This document shows positions 17,236-26,197 of a stretch of 64,000 bases of DNA, piece by piece. The stretch spans positions 62,001-126,000 of the forward strand of contig JAURWY010000028.1 of assembly GCA_030654695.1 (NCBI GenBank), in the 5' to 3' direction. The stretch comes from Polaromonas sp. Its GTDB lineage: Bacteria > Pseudomonadota > Gammaproteobacteria > Burkholderiales > Burkholderiaceae_C. The position numbers and the translations under genes were made by a program. Below the pieces are notes generated by a model. The model ran no database searches. It was not told the DNA's origin and saw only the letters and a program-made list of their open reading frames with translations. Within the stretch, counting starts at the first letter, position 1. The number at the start of each line of letters is the position of its first letter.

Positions 17236-18275
17236 TGGCCTTTGAGTTTGAGGGCGGCGTCAAGGCGCGGAAACACCCGACGCGCATTACCTTCGTATAT
17301 TTGAAAGCGGTCCGCATCGCTGAGAATTCTGGACGACTCGATGTAGCGTTTGGTGTCGTCGTAGTAATAGCCGGTTTGCGGATCAATACCGCGCACAGCA
17401 CCGATCATCTCGGAAGCAAACAAAACGTTTTTCACTGGGATCACGGTGTTCAGCAAGTCGATGCCGGGTTGGTGGTAAACGCAGGTGTCGAAGAAAATAT
17501 TGTTCAGCAAATGCTCTTCGAGCAAGGGCTTTTTCATCTCTTGCGCCAGCCCCCGAAAGCGGCCCCAGTGGTAGGGCACCGCGCCGCCGCCATGCGGAAT
17601 CAAAAAACGCAGCGTCGGAAAGTCTTTGAACAAATCACTGGTCAGGCACTGCATGAAGGCGGTGGTGTCGGCGTTCAAATAATGCGCGCCCGTGGTGTGA
17701 AAGCAGGCGTTGCAGCTGGTGCTCACATGGATCATGGCGGGGATGTCGTGCTCCACCATTTTTTCGTAAATTGGGTACCACTGCTTGTCGCTCAAAGGCG
17801 GGGATGTCCAGTGGCCGCCGGAAGGATCGGGGTTCAGGTTGATGCCGACGTTGCCGTACTCTTTGACGCAGCGCTCTAACTCGGGAATGCAGCTGGCTGG
17901 ATCAACCCCGGGCGACTGCGGCAGCATCGCCGCACCGATGAAGTGGTCGGGGAACAGCTCGCTGACGCGAAAGCACAGCTCATTGCAAATGGCGGCCCAG
18001 GTTGCCGACGTGTTGAAGTCGCCGATGTGGTGGGCCATGAAACTGGCGCGGGGCGAGAAGATGGTGAGGTCGCTGCCGCGCTCTTTCATCAAGCGCAACT
18101 GGTTGCTTTCAATCGATTCACGCAGCTCGTCGTCGCTGATTTTCAGGTCGGCGGCTTTGGGTCCGGCTGATGGGTTACCAAGGCTGGCAATCTGCAGGTT
18201 GCGCCAGTTCTCCAAGGCTTTGGGCGCCGTGGTGTAGTGACCGTGGCAGTCGATGATGAGGGGCTTTTTCGGCAT
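17232..18275 (-). CDS. ligJ: 4-oxalomesaconate hydratase
   Basis: A 347-residue amidohydrolase-2 family enzyme. It has the metal-binding start [43 protein letters not shown], and [20 protein letters not shown]. LigJ hydrates 4-oxalomesaconate to 4-carboxy-4-hydroxy-2-oxoadipate. I chose the ATG at MPKKPLIID, which has a GAAGAAG box and gives the family's usual length (about 340); in-frame starts 24 and 54 bases upstream are weaker. It lies 38 bases after galD and overlaps ligK by 4 bases. Confidence 0.95.
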   Translation of the reverse strand: MPKKPLIIDCHGHYTTAPKALENWRNLQIASLGNPSAGPKAADLKISDDELRESIESNQLRLMKERGSDLTIFSPRASFMAHHIGDFNTSATWAAICNELCFRVSELFPDHFIGAAMLPQSPGVDPASCIPELERCVKEYGNVGINLNPDPSGGHWTSPPLSDKQWYPIYEKMVEHDIPAMIHVSTSCNACFHTTGAHYLNADTTAFMQCLTSDLFKDFPTLRFLIPHGGGAVPYHWGRFRGLAQEMKKPLLEEHLLNNIFFDTCVYHQPGIDLLNTVIPVKNVLFASEMIGAVRGIDPQTGYYYDDTKRYIESSRILSDADRFQIYEGNARRVFPRLDAALKLKGQ

Positions 18276-18313
18276 GGCTTCTTCTTTCGTGTTTGACATG
18301 TTGTTTGGGTGAC

Positions 18314-19411
18314 TCAGCGGCCAGCCCACACCGCGTGCGGAATGAGCGCCGCGCCGCGCATCAACAGGCGGGCGGTGCGCAGCAAAGCGGCACGCGTGAC
18401 GTTTTGCGGCTGGGCCGGGTCCAGCCCCAACTCGACGCTGAACTCACCGGTTGGGTGTTCGACTGAGACTGTTTTGGGATTGCCATCAAGCATGACGGCC
18501 ACACCGTCGCAAACTGAACCTTTCAGCACGCAAGCGGTGCCAACCGTGACAGCCGCCAACACACCAATGGCGTCATGGCAAACATGCGGAATGAAACTGC
18601 GCGTACACAAGGTACCGCCGCTTTGGGGCGCTGCGATCAGCGTCATCTTGGGGTAATTTTTGCTTGTCACGTCGCCGAGTTGCATGGCATGGCCCGCGGC
18701 AATTCGCAGCGTTTCAAGGCGGGCTTTCAGCTCGGTGTCGGCGTTGAGCTCGGCCACGCTCTCGTAGCCGGTACGCCCAACGGCGCTGGCCAAAAACATC
18801 ACCAGTGGCATGCCGTTGTCGATGCAGGTGACTTCTATCCCGTCAATCACATCGCGCACCTTGCCGGTCGGCAAAAGCCCAGGGGCGACCGAACCTGCGG
18901 TGTCGAGAAAATTGATGGTGATAGGCGCTGAGCTGCCCGGCGCGCCATCGATGCGCGCAGACCCGGCGTACTCAACGTATCTGCCCTTTTCACCCTGCGG
19001 TGTCAACACCGTGATGTCGCACTGCATGCCAGTGTTGAGCGTCAACACGCGCAAGGTGGTGCTGTCGCCCTGCGCTTGCACCAAGCCGGTTTCCAGCGCG
19101 AAAGGCACGACAGCGGCCAGCATGTTGCCGCAGTTCGGCGTTGTGTCGACGCTGTCGCCATTGGGCTGCAGCTGGGCAAACAAAAAGTCGAGGTCAACGC
19201 CCGGCGTGCTGCTTTTGGAAACGATGCCGGCCTTGCTGGTCAGCGGATGCGCACCGCCGAGTCCATCGATCTGTCGCGGGTCGGGCGAACCCATCACCGC
19301 CAACAAGACCTTGTCCCTCGTCGGCAGATCAGCCGGCAAGTCGGACGCCAGAAAAAAGGGGCCTTTGGAGGTGCCGCCACGCATGAGAAGGCAGGGGATT
19401 GCAGTTTGCAT
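18314..19411 (-). CDS. galD: 4-oxalomesaconate tautomerase (PrpF family)
   Basis: A 365-residue PrpF-fold isomerase. It starts with the typical IPCLLMRGGTSKGPFFLASDLP, has SVDTTPNCGNMLAAVVPFA with the catalytic-region Cys, and the second half-repeat begins around ITINFLDTAGSVAPGLLPTGK. GalD (also LigU) converts the keto and enol forms of 4-oxalomesaconate so LigJ can hydrate it. It is the first gene of the operon, facing a LysR regulator with a palindromic operator between. The ATG is used; a TTG two codons earlier is possible. Confidence 0.93.
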   Translation of the reverse strand: MQTAIPCLLMRGGTSKGPFFLASDLPADLPTRDKVLLAVMGSPDPRQIDGLGGAHPLTSKAGIVSKSSTPGVDLDFLFAQLQPNGDSVDTTPNCGNMLAAVVPFALETGLVQAQGDSTTLRVLTLNTGMQCDITVLTPQGEKGRYVEYAGSARIDGAPGSSAPITINFLDTAGSVAPGLLPTGKVRDVIDGIEVTCIDNGMPLVMFLASAVGRTGYESVAELNADTELKARLETLRIAAGHAMQLGDVTSKNYPKMTLIAAPQSGGTLCTRSFIPHVCHDAIGVLAAVTVGTACVLKGSVCDGVAVMLDGNPKTVSVEHPTGEFSVELGLDPAQPQNVTRAALLRTARLLMRGAALIPHAVWAGR

Positions 19412-19459
19412 GTGCAAATTTTAGGGATTCCGCTCGTGCTGTGGGGCTTTCCCGCTCAC

Positions 19460-19481
19460 TAGCAGATATTTATATTTGCTA
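19460..19481. promoter_or_regulatory. LysR-type operator between galD and its regulator
   Basis: A 22-bp dyad with arms TAGCAGATATT and TATATTTGCTA (9 of 11 positions paired) lies 31 bases before the LysR start and 48 before galD. It carries the AT-rich T-N11-A form typical of LysR-type regulators. Confidence 0.7.
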
Positions 19482-19512
19482 TAACAACTCCCTCGGTATT
19501 TAGAAAAAAAGC

Positions 19513-20436
19513 ATGGACCTCAAGCAGATCGAGTCTTTTGTGCGCGTGGCAGAACTGGGCAGCTTCACCCGCGCCGCAGCCGCCTTGGGCATGCCGCAGC
19601 CCTTGCTGAGCCGGCATGTTCGGCAACTTGAAGTGGAGTTGCGCCAGACCTTTTTGTGGCGCAACGGCCGCGGCGTGACCTTGACCGAAGCCGGCAGCGT
19701 GTTGCTCGAACATGGCCGCGGCATCTTGCACCAAGTCGCCTTGGCGCGTGAAGAACTAGGCGCTGTGCGCGGTGCGCTGGCCGGCCACGTCTCGATTGGC
19801 TTACCGCCCAGCCTGAGCAAACTGGTCGCGGTGCCGTTAACACGCGAGTTCAGACTGCGCCTGCCCGATGCACAACTGACGTTGACGGAGGGCTTCTCCA
19901 TGCCGATGCAAGAAAGCCTGCGTTCAGGCCGCCTCGACATGGCGCTGCTCTACAACACGCCGAATTCGCCCGACATGGACGTCAACCTGCTGCACCGCGA
20001 AGCGTTGGTGTTGATCTCTTCCAAAGCCAGCGCCGATTGCCACCCCGAGGTGCGTTTACAAGACCAAATGCCACTGGCCGATTTGGCCAAGTTGCCGCTG
20101 ATCGTGCCCAGCCGGCCGAACACTTTTCGCATCTTGATCGACACCGAATTCACGCGCATGAACTGCACGCCCAGCATCGTCATGGAAGTCGACGGCCTGA
20201 ACGCGATTCTTGACTTGGTGCGTGAAGGCCTGGGCTTTGCCGTGTTACCGCCTTACACCTTGAGCCACTTTCAGGAGCCACATCCGTTGTCGACCCACGC
20301 CCTGCACAGCCCACGCCTGATGAGCGAGCTGATGCTGGTGAACTCGGCCCGACGGCCCAGCACCGAGACCCACAAAGAAGTTCGGGGGATGGTCGCCGCG
20401 GTGGTTAAAAAAGTCATACAAGCCTATGTCCAGTGA
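19513..20436 (+). CDS. LysR-type regulator, probable activator of the galD-ligJKI operon
   Basis: A 307-residue LysR protein with the N-terminal helix-turn-helix MDLKQIESFVRVAELGSFTRAAAALGMPQPLLSRHVRQLE (residues 1-40 region). The effector domain starts GHVSIGLPPSLSKLVAVPL. It resembles the Nac/GalR-like branch of the family. Divergent position against galD and the palindrome between them suggest it responds to a protocatechuate-cleavage intermediate. Ligand not determined. Confidence 0.92.
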   Translation: MDLKQIESFVRVAELGSFTRAAAALGMPQPLLSRHVRQLEVELRQTFLWRNGRGVTLTEAGSVLLEHGRGILHQVALAREELGAVRGALAGHVSIGLPPSLSKLVAVPLTREFRLRLPDAQLTLTEGFSMPMQESLRSGRLDMALLYNTPNSPDMDVNLLHREALVLISSKASADCHPEVRLQDQMPLADLAKLPLIVPSRPNTFRILIDTEFTRMNCTPSIVMEVDGLNAILDLVREGLGFAVLPPYTLSHFQEPHPLSTHALHSPRLMSELMLVNSARRPSTETHKEVRGMVAAVVKKVIQAYVQ

Positions 20437-20626
20437 TTCGTGATGGCTGCTGTGCTTGGAATTTTGCAGCGGCAGCGCTCAGCAGCGGCACCCTAGACCT
20501 TTAAAGTCAATCGAAGCAGTCACCAAGAGTCTTTATGTTCTTTTGAGCATATAAAACCAACTTTAATGTTGTTTCGATTCCTCATGGTCGGCGCCACAAT
20601 CCACCTCCACCAGAAGGATCCCTCTC

Positions 20627-21568
20627 ATGAAAAAAATCGCCTCTTTGATCGTTGGCTTGTCCGTTTCAGCGGCCAGCTTTGCCGCCCAACCGCTGCTGAC
20701 TCCCAGCGAGCTGTCGGCCAAGCTGTCCGACCCGACTGTCCGCGTGATCGACATTCGGGATGCCAAATCGTATGCCGCCAAGCACATTCCGGGCGCCGTC
20801 AATGCGCCGTACGGCCAGTGGCGCGGTCCGGCCAGCAACCCCGGCGAACTGCCCGGCTTGCCCAAGCTGACCACTTTGGTACAAAGCTTAGGCTTGAGCC
20901 CGACGAGCCACGCGGTGGTGGTTTCCAGCGGCGCTGATGCGACCGACTTTGGCGCCTCTGCACGGGTTTACTGGACGCTCAGGGTGCTGGGGGTGCAGAA
21001 TTTATCTATCCTTAACGGTGGCGTGAAAGCTTGGAACACGGCCAATCTGGCGCAAAACAATGCTGCCGTGAAGGTCGCTGCCAGCCAATTTCAGCCGCAA
21101 CTCGACACCTCACTCATCGCCACCAAAGAAGAGGTGGTCAAGCGCTTGAACACCGGCGGCTCGTTGCTGATCGACGCCCGTCCAGCCAGCTTTTTCAACG
21201 GTGACACCCGTGCCGCCAGCGCCTCGGTTCCAGGCACCTTGCCGACGGCCGTGAACCTGCAGCACGACAAGTGGTTTGCCGACGGCACATCGTCCTTTGT
21301 GTCGAACGACCAAGCCAAAAAAATCGCCGCTGGCAGCTTGATCGATCCGGCCAAAGAAACCGTCTCCTTCTGCAACACCGGTCACTGGGCGGCGACCAAC
21401 TGGTTCGCCATGTCTGAAGTGCTCGGCCAAAAGAATGTGAAGCTTTACGCGGGCTCCATGACCGAATGGTCGCAAGACCCGAACGGACTGCCGATGGCGA
21501 ATGTGCCGAGCCGCCCTAAGCAGCTCTTGATCGATGCAAAAATGTGGGCCGACCGTACTTTCAATTGA
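20627..21568 (+). CDS. periplasmic two-domain rhodanese (thiosulfate sulfurtransferase)
   Basis: A 313-residue protein with a Sec signal (MKKIASLIVGLSVSAASFA) and two rhodanese domains. The first (about residues 22-140: VRVIDIRDAKSYAAKHIPGAVNAPY) lacks a catalytic cysteine, having SSGADATDFG in that place. The second (about 165-295) has the active Cys in ETVSFCNTGHWAATNWF. This is the usual arrangement of TST-type enzymes. The next gene, 4 bases on, encodes a YeeE/YedE transporter, so the pair probably mobilises thiosulfate or another sulfane sulfur outside the cytoplasm and imports it. Confidence 0.92.
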   Translation: MKKIASLIVGLSVSAASFAAQPLLTPSELSAKLSDPTVRVIDIRDAKSYAAKHIPGAVNAPYGQWRGPASNPGELPGLPKLTTLVQSLGLSPTSHAVVVSSGADATDFGASARVYWTLRVLGVQNLSILNGGVKAWNTANLAQNNAAVKVAASQFQPQLDTSLIATKEEVVKRLNTGGSLLIDARPASFFNGDTRAASASVPGTLPTAVNLQHDKWFADGTSSFVSNDQAKKIAAGSLIDPAKETVSFCNTGHWAATNWFAMSEVLGQKNVKLYAGSMTEWSQDPNGLPMANVPSRPKQLLIDAKMWADRTFN

Positions 21569-21572
21569 TCTG

Positions 21573-22646
21573 ATGAAACGCTATCCTTTGGCGGCCGTTC
21601 TGGCCGCCTTTTTTGTCTTCTTGGTTTTTTCTGTGTCAGTCCGGCAAGCCGTGCTGCTCTTGGTGGGCGTCGGAATGGGCGCCGCTCTGGCGGGCGCCCG
21701 CTTTGGCTTCACGACCGGCTGGCGTCAGTTGATCGAAGACAAAAATCCGCAAGGCGTGACCGGCCAAGTGCTGCTGCTGGCGCTGGCCAGCTTGGCCGCC
21801 TTGCCGCTGCTGGGTCAGTTTTCTGAACTGCAAGCGGCGCTGGGACCGCCTAGCGTGAGCTTGCTGCTAGGCGCTTTTGTGTTCGGGCTGACCATGCAAA
21901 TTGCGGACGGCTGCGGCTCGGGCACACTCTACAAAGCCGGCATCGGCGTGCCCTTGAACATGGGCATCTTGCCGCTCTTTGCCTTGGGCAGCTTTTTGGG
22001 CTCAGTCCACCTCGACGCTTGGTTGTCGCTAGGCCAAGTCGAACCCGTCAGTTTTTCGGCTCAGTTTGGCACCCCGTTGGCCCTGGTCTTGACACTGGGC
22101 TTGCTCGGCTTGGTGATGTTGGCGGTGCGCGCTTGGGTCGGACCGGGTCAGACATGGTTCAAGGCCCGCTGGGTCTGGGGTGCGGTGGCGCTGGCTGTTC
22201 TGGCCACGCTGAACTTGGTCCTTGCGGGGCAACCTTGGGGCGTGGTCTACGGTTTTGGCTTATGGGCGGCCAAGGTCTCGGTGGGTCTGGGCCAGTTTGA
22301 CCCGACGCTCAACGCCTTTTGGAGCCAGGCCGGAAACGCCCAGCGCCTGACACAGACGGTCTTGCTGGACGTCACCACGATCACCAACATTGGCATCTTG
22401 GGCGGTGCGCTCTGGGTCTCCGCCAAGTCATCGGGTGACAGCAAGCCGCTGAATCGACAGCAGTGGATCATCGGACTGGTGGCCGGCTTTTTGTTGGGTT
22501 ACAGCTCGCGGCTGGCGTTCGGCTGCAATGTCGGCGCTATGTTCAGCGGTATTTCCACCGGCAGCTTGCACGGCTGGCTGTGGGTGCCGCTGGCTTTTGC
22601 TGGCACGCTGATTGGCGTGCGCTTGCGCCGTCATTACCAGTTTTGA
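21573..22646 (+). CDS. YeeE/YedE family (TsuA-like) sulfur transporter
   Basis: A 357-residue inner-membrane protein with many hydrophobic segments. It has two cysteine-containing signature loops, MQIADGCGSGTLYKAGIGVP (near residue 110) and RLAFGCNVGAMFSGISTGSL (near 310), as in thiosulfate transporters of the TsuA group. The ATG lies 4 bases after the rhodanese stop, so the two are coupled. It probably takes up thiosulfate or a similar sulfur compound for the cytoplasm. Exact substrate is inferred from family. Confidence 0.9.
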   Translation: MKRYPLAAVLAAFFVFLVFSVSVRQAVLLLVGVGMGAALAGARFGFTTGWRQLIEDKNPQGVTGQVLLLALASLAALPLLGQFSELQAALGPPSVSLLLGAFVFGLTMQIADGCGSGTLYKAGIGVPLNMGILPLFALGSFLGSVHLDAWLSLGQVEPVSFSAQFGTPLALVLTLGLLGLVMLAVRAWVGPGQTWFKARWVWGAVALAVLATLNLVLAGQPWGVVYGFGLWAAKVSVGLGQFDPTLNAFWSQAGNAQRLTQTVLLDVTTITNIGILGGALWVSAKSSGDSKPLNRQQWIIGLVAGFLLGYSSRLAFGCNVGAMFSGISTGSLHGWLWVPLAFAGTLIGVRLRRHYQF

Positions 22647-22659
22647 AAGGACGGGCCTG

Positions 22660-22839
22660 ATGCACTTCCTGAGTCTTTCCTCATCTCAACGCAAGGCGGT
22701 TTTCTGGATCAGCCTGAGCCTCTTTCTGGTCTGGGACTTCACCAGCTCTCGGCCGGTCGATTTGCGCAATGAACCGCCCTTGATTGCAGCCGGCTCAGGC
22801 CAAGCAGCCAGCGGCGGTCACTGCTCGATGGCGAAGTAG
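22660..22839 (+). CDS. 59-residue membrane microprotein in the sulfur operon
   Basis: I do not recognise this protein. The ATG has a good GAAAGGA box 9 bases upstream and lies 13 bases after the YeeE stop. The product starts MHFLSLSSSQRKAVFWISLSLFLVWDF, with one membrane span (about residues 13-26). A polar tail follows with a lone Cys (GGHCSMAK). Spacing, ribosome binding site and topology argue that it is a real third gene of the rhodanese-YeeE operon, perhaps an accessory subunit. Confidence 0.65.
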   Translation: MHFLSLSSSQRKAVFWISLSLFLVWDFTSSRPVDLRNEPPLIAAGSGQAASGGHCSMAK

Positions 22840-22883
22840 CGCCTAGCCTAGATCGCCAGCAGGCGAGCCGTCGGTCTGCGGTC

Positions 22884-23783
22884 TCAGCGAGACCGTGGAA
22901 AAGCCGCTGTCAAGCGGTCTGCGTAGTCCTGCCACGTGGCCTCTTTGCCGAGGCCGTTGAACGCACCGAGCGCCGCTTGGTCGGCGACCCATTGCTGTTT
23001 CTCCGCAATGGCTTGGGCCATGAACGGCGGGAAACCGGCTTCTTGCACGGTATTGGCGGCTTCGCGCATTTCTTCAGCGCGGCGCTTGCCGTGTTGCACC
23101 ACGCGACTGAAAAAATACGCGCCTTGCTGGCTCCAGTCGATGCTTGGGAAAGTCTCGACCAGCGTCGGCAAGACATGGTCTTCGACGCCGTAAGCACGCG
23201 CGGTGGCGTAGCTTTCAATCACCAGCGCTTCAAGCCCCTTGATCATCACGCTGCGGCACATCTTGATGGCACTGGCCACGCCGAGATCAACCGACACGGC
23301 GCGGGCGTCCAGGCCCCATGTCTTGAGCAACTCTGCGAGTTCGGCGGCACGCGCGCCACCGAGCAACATTGGCACCCGAATACCGTAAGGCGGCACCGAG
23401 GTCATGACACCTGCTTCGACGTAATGGCCGCCAGCCGCATCAATCAATTGAGCGGCCTGCTGCTTGGTGCCGGGCGATGCAGAATTCAAATCCAAAAACA
23501 CCGTACCCGGCCGAATGTGCGGTGCTGCGGCTTGCGCCACGGCCAGCGTGTTGGAGGCTGTCACGGCAGAAATCAGCAGGTTGGAATCAGCGCACAACTG
23601 GGCCATCGAGTCGGCCACAGCCACGCCGACACTGGCCGCATGGGTTTGCAGTGCGGCGGCTTGCGCCGCGTCCGCCAACTTCGCATCCCAAGTGCTGACA
23701 CGCTCTGCACGCGGCTTGAGCCCCGCACTGAAGACCTTGCCAACTTCGCCGTAACCGACCATTCCGAGGTGTTCAAACTGCAC
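22884..23783 (-). CDS. NAD(P)-binding 6-phosphogluconate dehydrogenase-like protein (DUF1932 C-terminus)
   Basis: A 299-residue protein of the beta-hydroxyacid dehydrogenase type. The N-terminal Rossmann motif is LGMVGYGEVGKVFSAGL, and the middle has VFLDLNSASPGTKQQ and VEAGVMTSVPPYGIRVPMLLGG. The C-terminal helical domain (ASAIKMCRSVMIKGLEALVIES) carries the conserved Lys and matches DUF1932. The start is GTG with a GGAGACAC box. It follows a Bug receptor gene by 26 bases and probably oxidises a hydroxy acid brought in by it; substrate unknown. Confidence 0.87.
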   Translation of the reverse strand: MQFEHLGMVGYGEVGKVFSAGLKPRAERVSTWDAKLADAAQAAALQTHAASVGVAVADSMAQLCADSNLLISAVTASNTLAVAQAAAPHIRPGTVFLDLNSASPGTKQQAAQLIDAAGGHYVEAGVMTSVPPYGIRVPMLLGGARAAELAELLKTWGLDARAVSVDLGVASAIKMCRSVMIKGLEALVIESYATARAYGVEDHVLPTLVETFPSIDWSQQGAYFFSRVVQHGKRRAEEMREAANTVQEAGFPPFMAQAIAEKQQWVADQAALGAFNGLGKEATWQDYADRLTAAFPRSR

Positions 23784-23809
23784 GCGTGTCTCCGAATGGT
23801 TGGTTGAAA

Positions 23810-24784
23810 TTACTGCAGCGGCACTTTGGCCCGCACGATCACCTCACCCCAGCGCTTAACTTCGCTGGCCAGCAGTTCGGCGGTCTGCTCTGGCGTGCTG
23901 GCTTGAGCCGCGACGTTTTGGTCGGCCAAGCGCTTTTTCACGTCGGGCGAATTCAGGGCTGCCGTGATCTCTTTGTTCAAACGCGCGATGACGCTTTTCG
24001 GCGTCTTGGCAGGCGCTGCAATAGCGTTCCAGCTGGCCGCCTCAAAGTTAGGCACGCCGCTCTCTTTGGCGGTTGGGACATCGGGCAGCACGGCCGCGCG
24101 CTTGGCGCCCGTCACGGCCAAAGCCCGCAAGGCCTTGGCGTTGATCTGCGGCAGCACCGGCGCGAGAATTTCGACGGCGGCGTCCACCTGACCGCCGCGC
24201 AAAGCGTTGATGACGGCGGGCGAGCCATTGAACGGCACGATCTGCATGTCGACGCCGGCGCTGCTCTTGAAGAGTTCAGCCGCCAAATTTTGCGTGCTGC
24301 CGATGTTGATGCTGCCGAGGTTCAACTTACCGGGGTTGGCGCGCGCATAGGTCAGCAAATCACCCAGGGTTTTGAACTTCGAATCGGCCTGCGTGATGAT
24401 GGCGATGTCAAAGAAACCCAAGGTCGACACGGGGGCGAAATCACGCAGCGTGTCAAACGGCAATGACTTGAACAGCCCGGCACTCACGGCCGTGCCGTTA
24501 GACATCAGCAGCAGCGTGTGGCCGTCTGGGTCGGCCTTGGCCACCAAATCGCCTGCCACCACACCACCTGCGCCGGGCCGGTTGTCGACCAGCACCGGCT
24601 GACCCAGCGACTCGCTGAGCTTTTGCGCGACGGTGCGGGCCGTCAAGTCGGCCACGCCGCCGGCGCCGAAAGGCACGACCAGCCGGATCGATTTGCTTGG
24701 AAAAGCTTGTGCAACGGCAACGTGGGGCAAAGCCAGTGCGGCCGAAAGAGCCAGCAGGCTGAAAAGGTAGCGTCGAGTGGTCAT
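23810..24784 (-). CDS. Bug-family (TctC-like) periplasmic solute-binding protein
   Basis: A 324-residue Bug protein with a Sec signal (about residues 1-26, RRYLFSLLALSAALALPHVAVA). Family blocks are FPSKSIRLVVPFGAGGVADLTARTV, VDNRPGAGGVVAGDLVAKADPDG and LNLGSINIGSTQNLAAELF. It is the first gene of a two-gene operon with the dehydrogenase. A LysR-like box lies about 110 bases upstream. Ligand unknown. Confidence 0.92.
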   Translation of the reverse strand: MTTRRYLFSLLALSAALALPHVAVAQAFPSKSIRLVVPFGAGGVADLTARTVAQKLSESLGQPVLVDNRPGAGGVVAGDLVAKADPDGHTLLLMSNGTAVSAGLFKSLPFDTLRDFAPVSTLGFFDIAIITQADSKFKTLGDLLTYARANPGKLNLGSINIGSTQNLAAELFKSSAGVDMQIVPFNGSPAVINALRGGQVDAAVEILAPVLPQINAKALRALAVTGAKRAAVLPDVPTAKESGVPNFEAASWNAIAAPAKTPKSVIARLNKEITAALNSPDVKKRLADQNVAAQASTPEQTAELLASEVKRWGEVIVRAKVPLQ

Positions 24785-24893
24785 GGTGTTTATCCGCTTG
24801 AAAAGGAAAGAAAAAATAAGGCGCTGTGCTCAAACGCCAGAACATCGACTTTGGCTGTATTTGTACCGGTAGACAAGAGCGGATTCAGACTGC

Positions 24894-24916
24894 CAGATAT
24901 AACAAATTTGCATATG
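24894..24916. promoter_or_regulatory. LysR-like box upstream of the Bug-dehydrogenase operon
   Basis: CAGATAT, six bases, then TTTGCATATG resembles the galD operator, which has CAGATAT, five bases, then TTTGC. It also contains the perfect dyad TGCATATGCA. It lies in the promoter region of the Bug gene. A shared regulator is inference. Confidence 0.35.
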
Positions 24917-24924
24917 CATTCAAC

Positions 24925-26019
24925 TCAGTCAACTGCAAACGGCACCCGCGCACTGACCGCGCACATCAGCTCGTAAGCCACCGTGCCGGCGGCGTGGGCG
25001 ACTTCATCAATCGACAGCACGGCGCCAGCGGCAGCGTTGCCCCACAAGGTCACTTCGCTGCCCATGCGGGCTTCGGGCACGGGCGTGAGGTCAACCGCGA
25101 GCATGTCCATGCTGACCCGGCCCAGCAGCTGCGTGCGCACGCCGGACACCAGAACGGGGGTGCCGGTGTCGCAATGGCGCGGATAACCGTCGGCATAACC
25201 GCAGGCGACCACGCCGATGCGCATGGCGCGCTCGGCCCGGAACCTTGAGCCATAGCCAACACTGTCACCAGCGGCGAGCTCCTGCACGCCGATCAGGCGC
25301 GAACTCAGGGTCAGGGTGGGCCGCAAGCCCCAGTCGGCGGCGCTGTGCTGCGGAAAATCGGCCGCGCTGCCGTACACACCGATACCGGGCCGGACCCAGT
25401 CCGAACGCTCGACCAGCGCGTCGCCATGGCGCAGCAAAGCGGCGCTGTTGCTCAAGGAACGCTCACCCGGCAAGTCGTGCGTCACGGCGTCAAAGGCTTG
25501 CAGTTGTGCGGCGATGCCAATCGGCCCGTCGGCGTCGCTAAAGTGCGTCATCAGCGATATGTCGTCGACTTGTGGCAGCGCGTTCAGCCGCGTCCACGCC
25601 GCCCGAAAACGTTCGGGCGTGAAGCCGAGACGGTTCATGCCTGAGTTCATTTTGAGGAAGACGCGGTGTGGCAATTGCGTTTTATGCGCCGCCAGCATGT
25701 TGATTTGTTCGTTGCAATGCACCACGTGCCAGAGGCCCAAGCGCGAGCACAACTCTAAATCACGGGCTTCAAAAATACCCTCCAACAGCAAGATCGGGCC
25801 GCGCCAGTCGAGCGCACGCAGGCGCTGGGCTTCGCTCAAGTCGAGCAGGGCAAACCCATCGGCGCTGCGCAGGCCGTCGAAAGCTCGCTCAATACCATGG
25901 CCATAAGCGTTGGCTTTGACGATCGCCCAAACGCGCGCGTCGCCGGCAGCGGATCGCATGCGCACCAAGTTATGGCGCAGGGCATCGGAGTGAACGGTCG
26001 CAAGTATCGGGCGGGGCAT
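24925..26019 (-). CDS. alr: alanine racemase
   Basis: A 364-residue PLP enzyme. The Schiff-base lysine is in [18 protein letters not shown] (near residue 34) and the catalytic tyrosine region is [15 protein letters not shown] (near 255). Further motifs are [14 protein letters not shown] and [15 protein letters not shown]. It makes D-alanine for peptidoglycan. The ATG giving MPRPILATV is used; an upstream TTG is possible. It is divergent from lplT, a neighbour pair seen in related bacteria. Length is usual. Confidence 0.95.
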   Translation of the reverse strand: MPRPILATVHSDALRHNLVRMRSAAGDARVWAIVKANAYGHGIERAFDGLRSADGFALLDLSEAQRLRALDWRGPILLLEGIFEARDLELCSRLGLWHVVHCNEQINMLAAHKTQLPHRVFLKMNSGMNRLGFTPERFRAAWTRLNALPQVDDISLMTHFSDADGPIGIAAQLQAFDAVTHDLPGERSLSNSAALLRHGDALVERSDWVRPGIGVYGSAADFPQHSAADWGLRPTLTLSSRLIGVQELAAGDSVGYGSRFRAERAMRIGVVACGYADGYPRHCDTGTPVLVSGVRTQLLGRVSMDMLAVDLTPVPEARMGSEVTLWGNAAAGAVLSIDEVAHAAGTVAYELMCAVSARVPFAVD

Positions 26020-26197
26020 GGTGCTGTGGCTCAAGGTAAGCCCTCAGGCCAAGGCCGGGGCAACTGTCGAAGGATCAATACCCTTCATTTTGGCATCGAC
26101 CCGCGTGCTATAAACCCTCATTCGATCGGAGACATGCCATTTTTTTTGCCGTTACCCAAGCGCCTGACGCGACACAGACCGTGAACACGATTGCTTT

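Noticed and set aside
22879..22895. CGGTCTC-AGC-GAGACCG hairpin as a terminator
   Set aside because: It overlaps the stop of the dehydrogenase gene and has no T tract on either strand.
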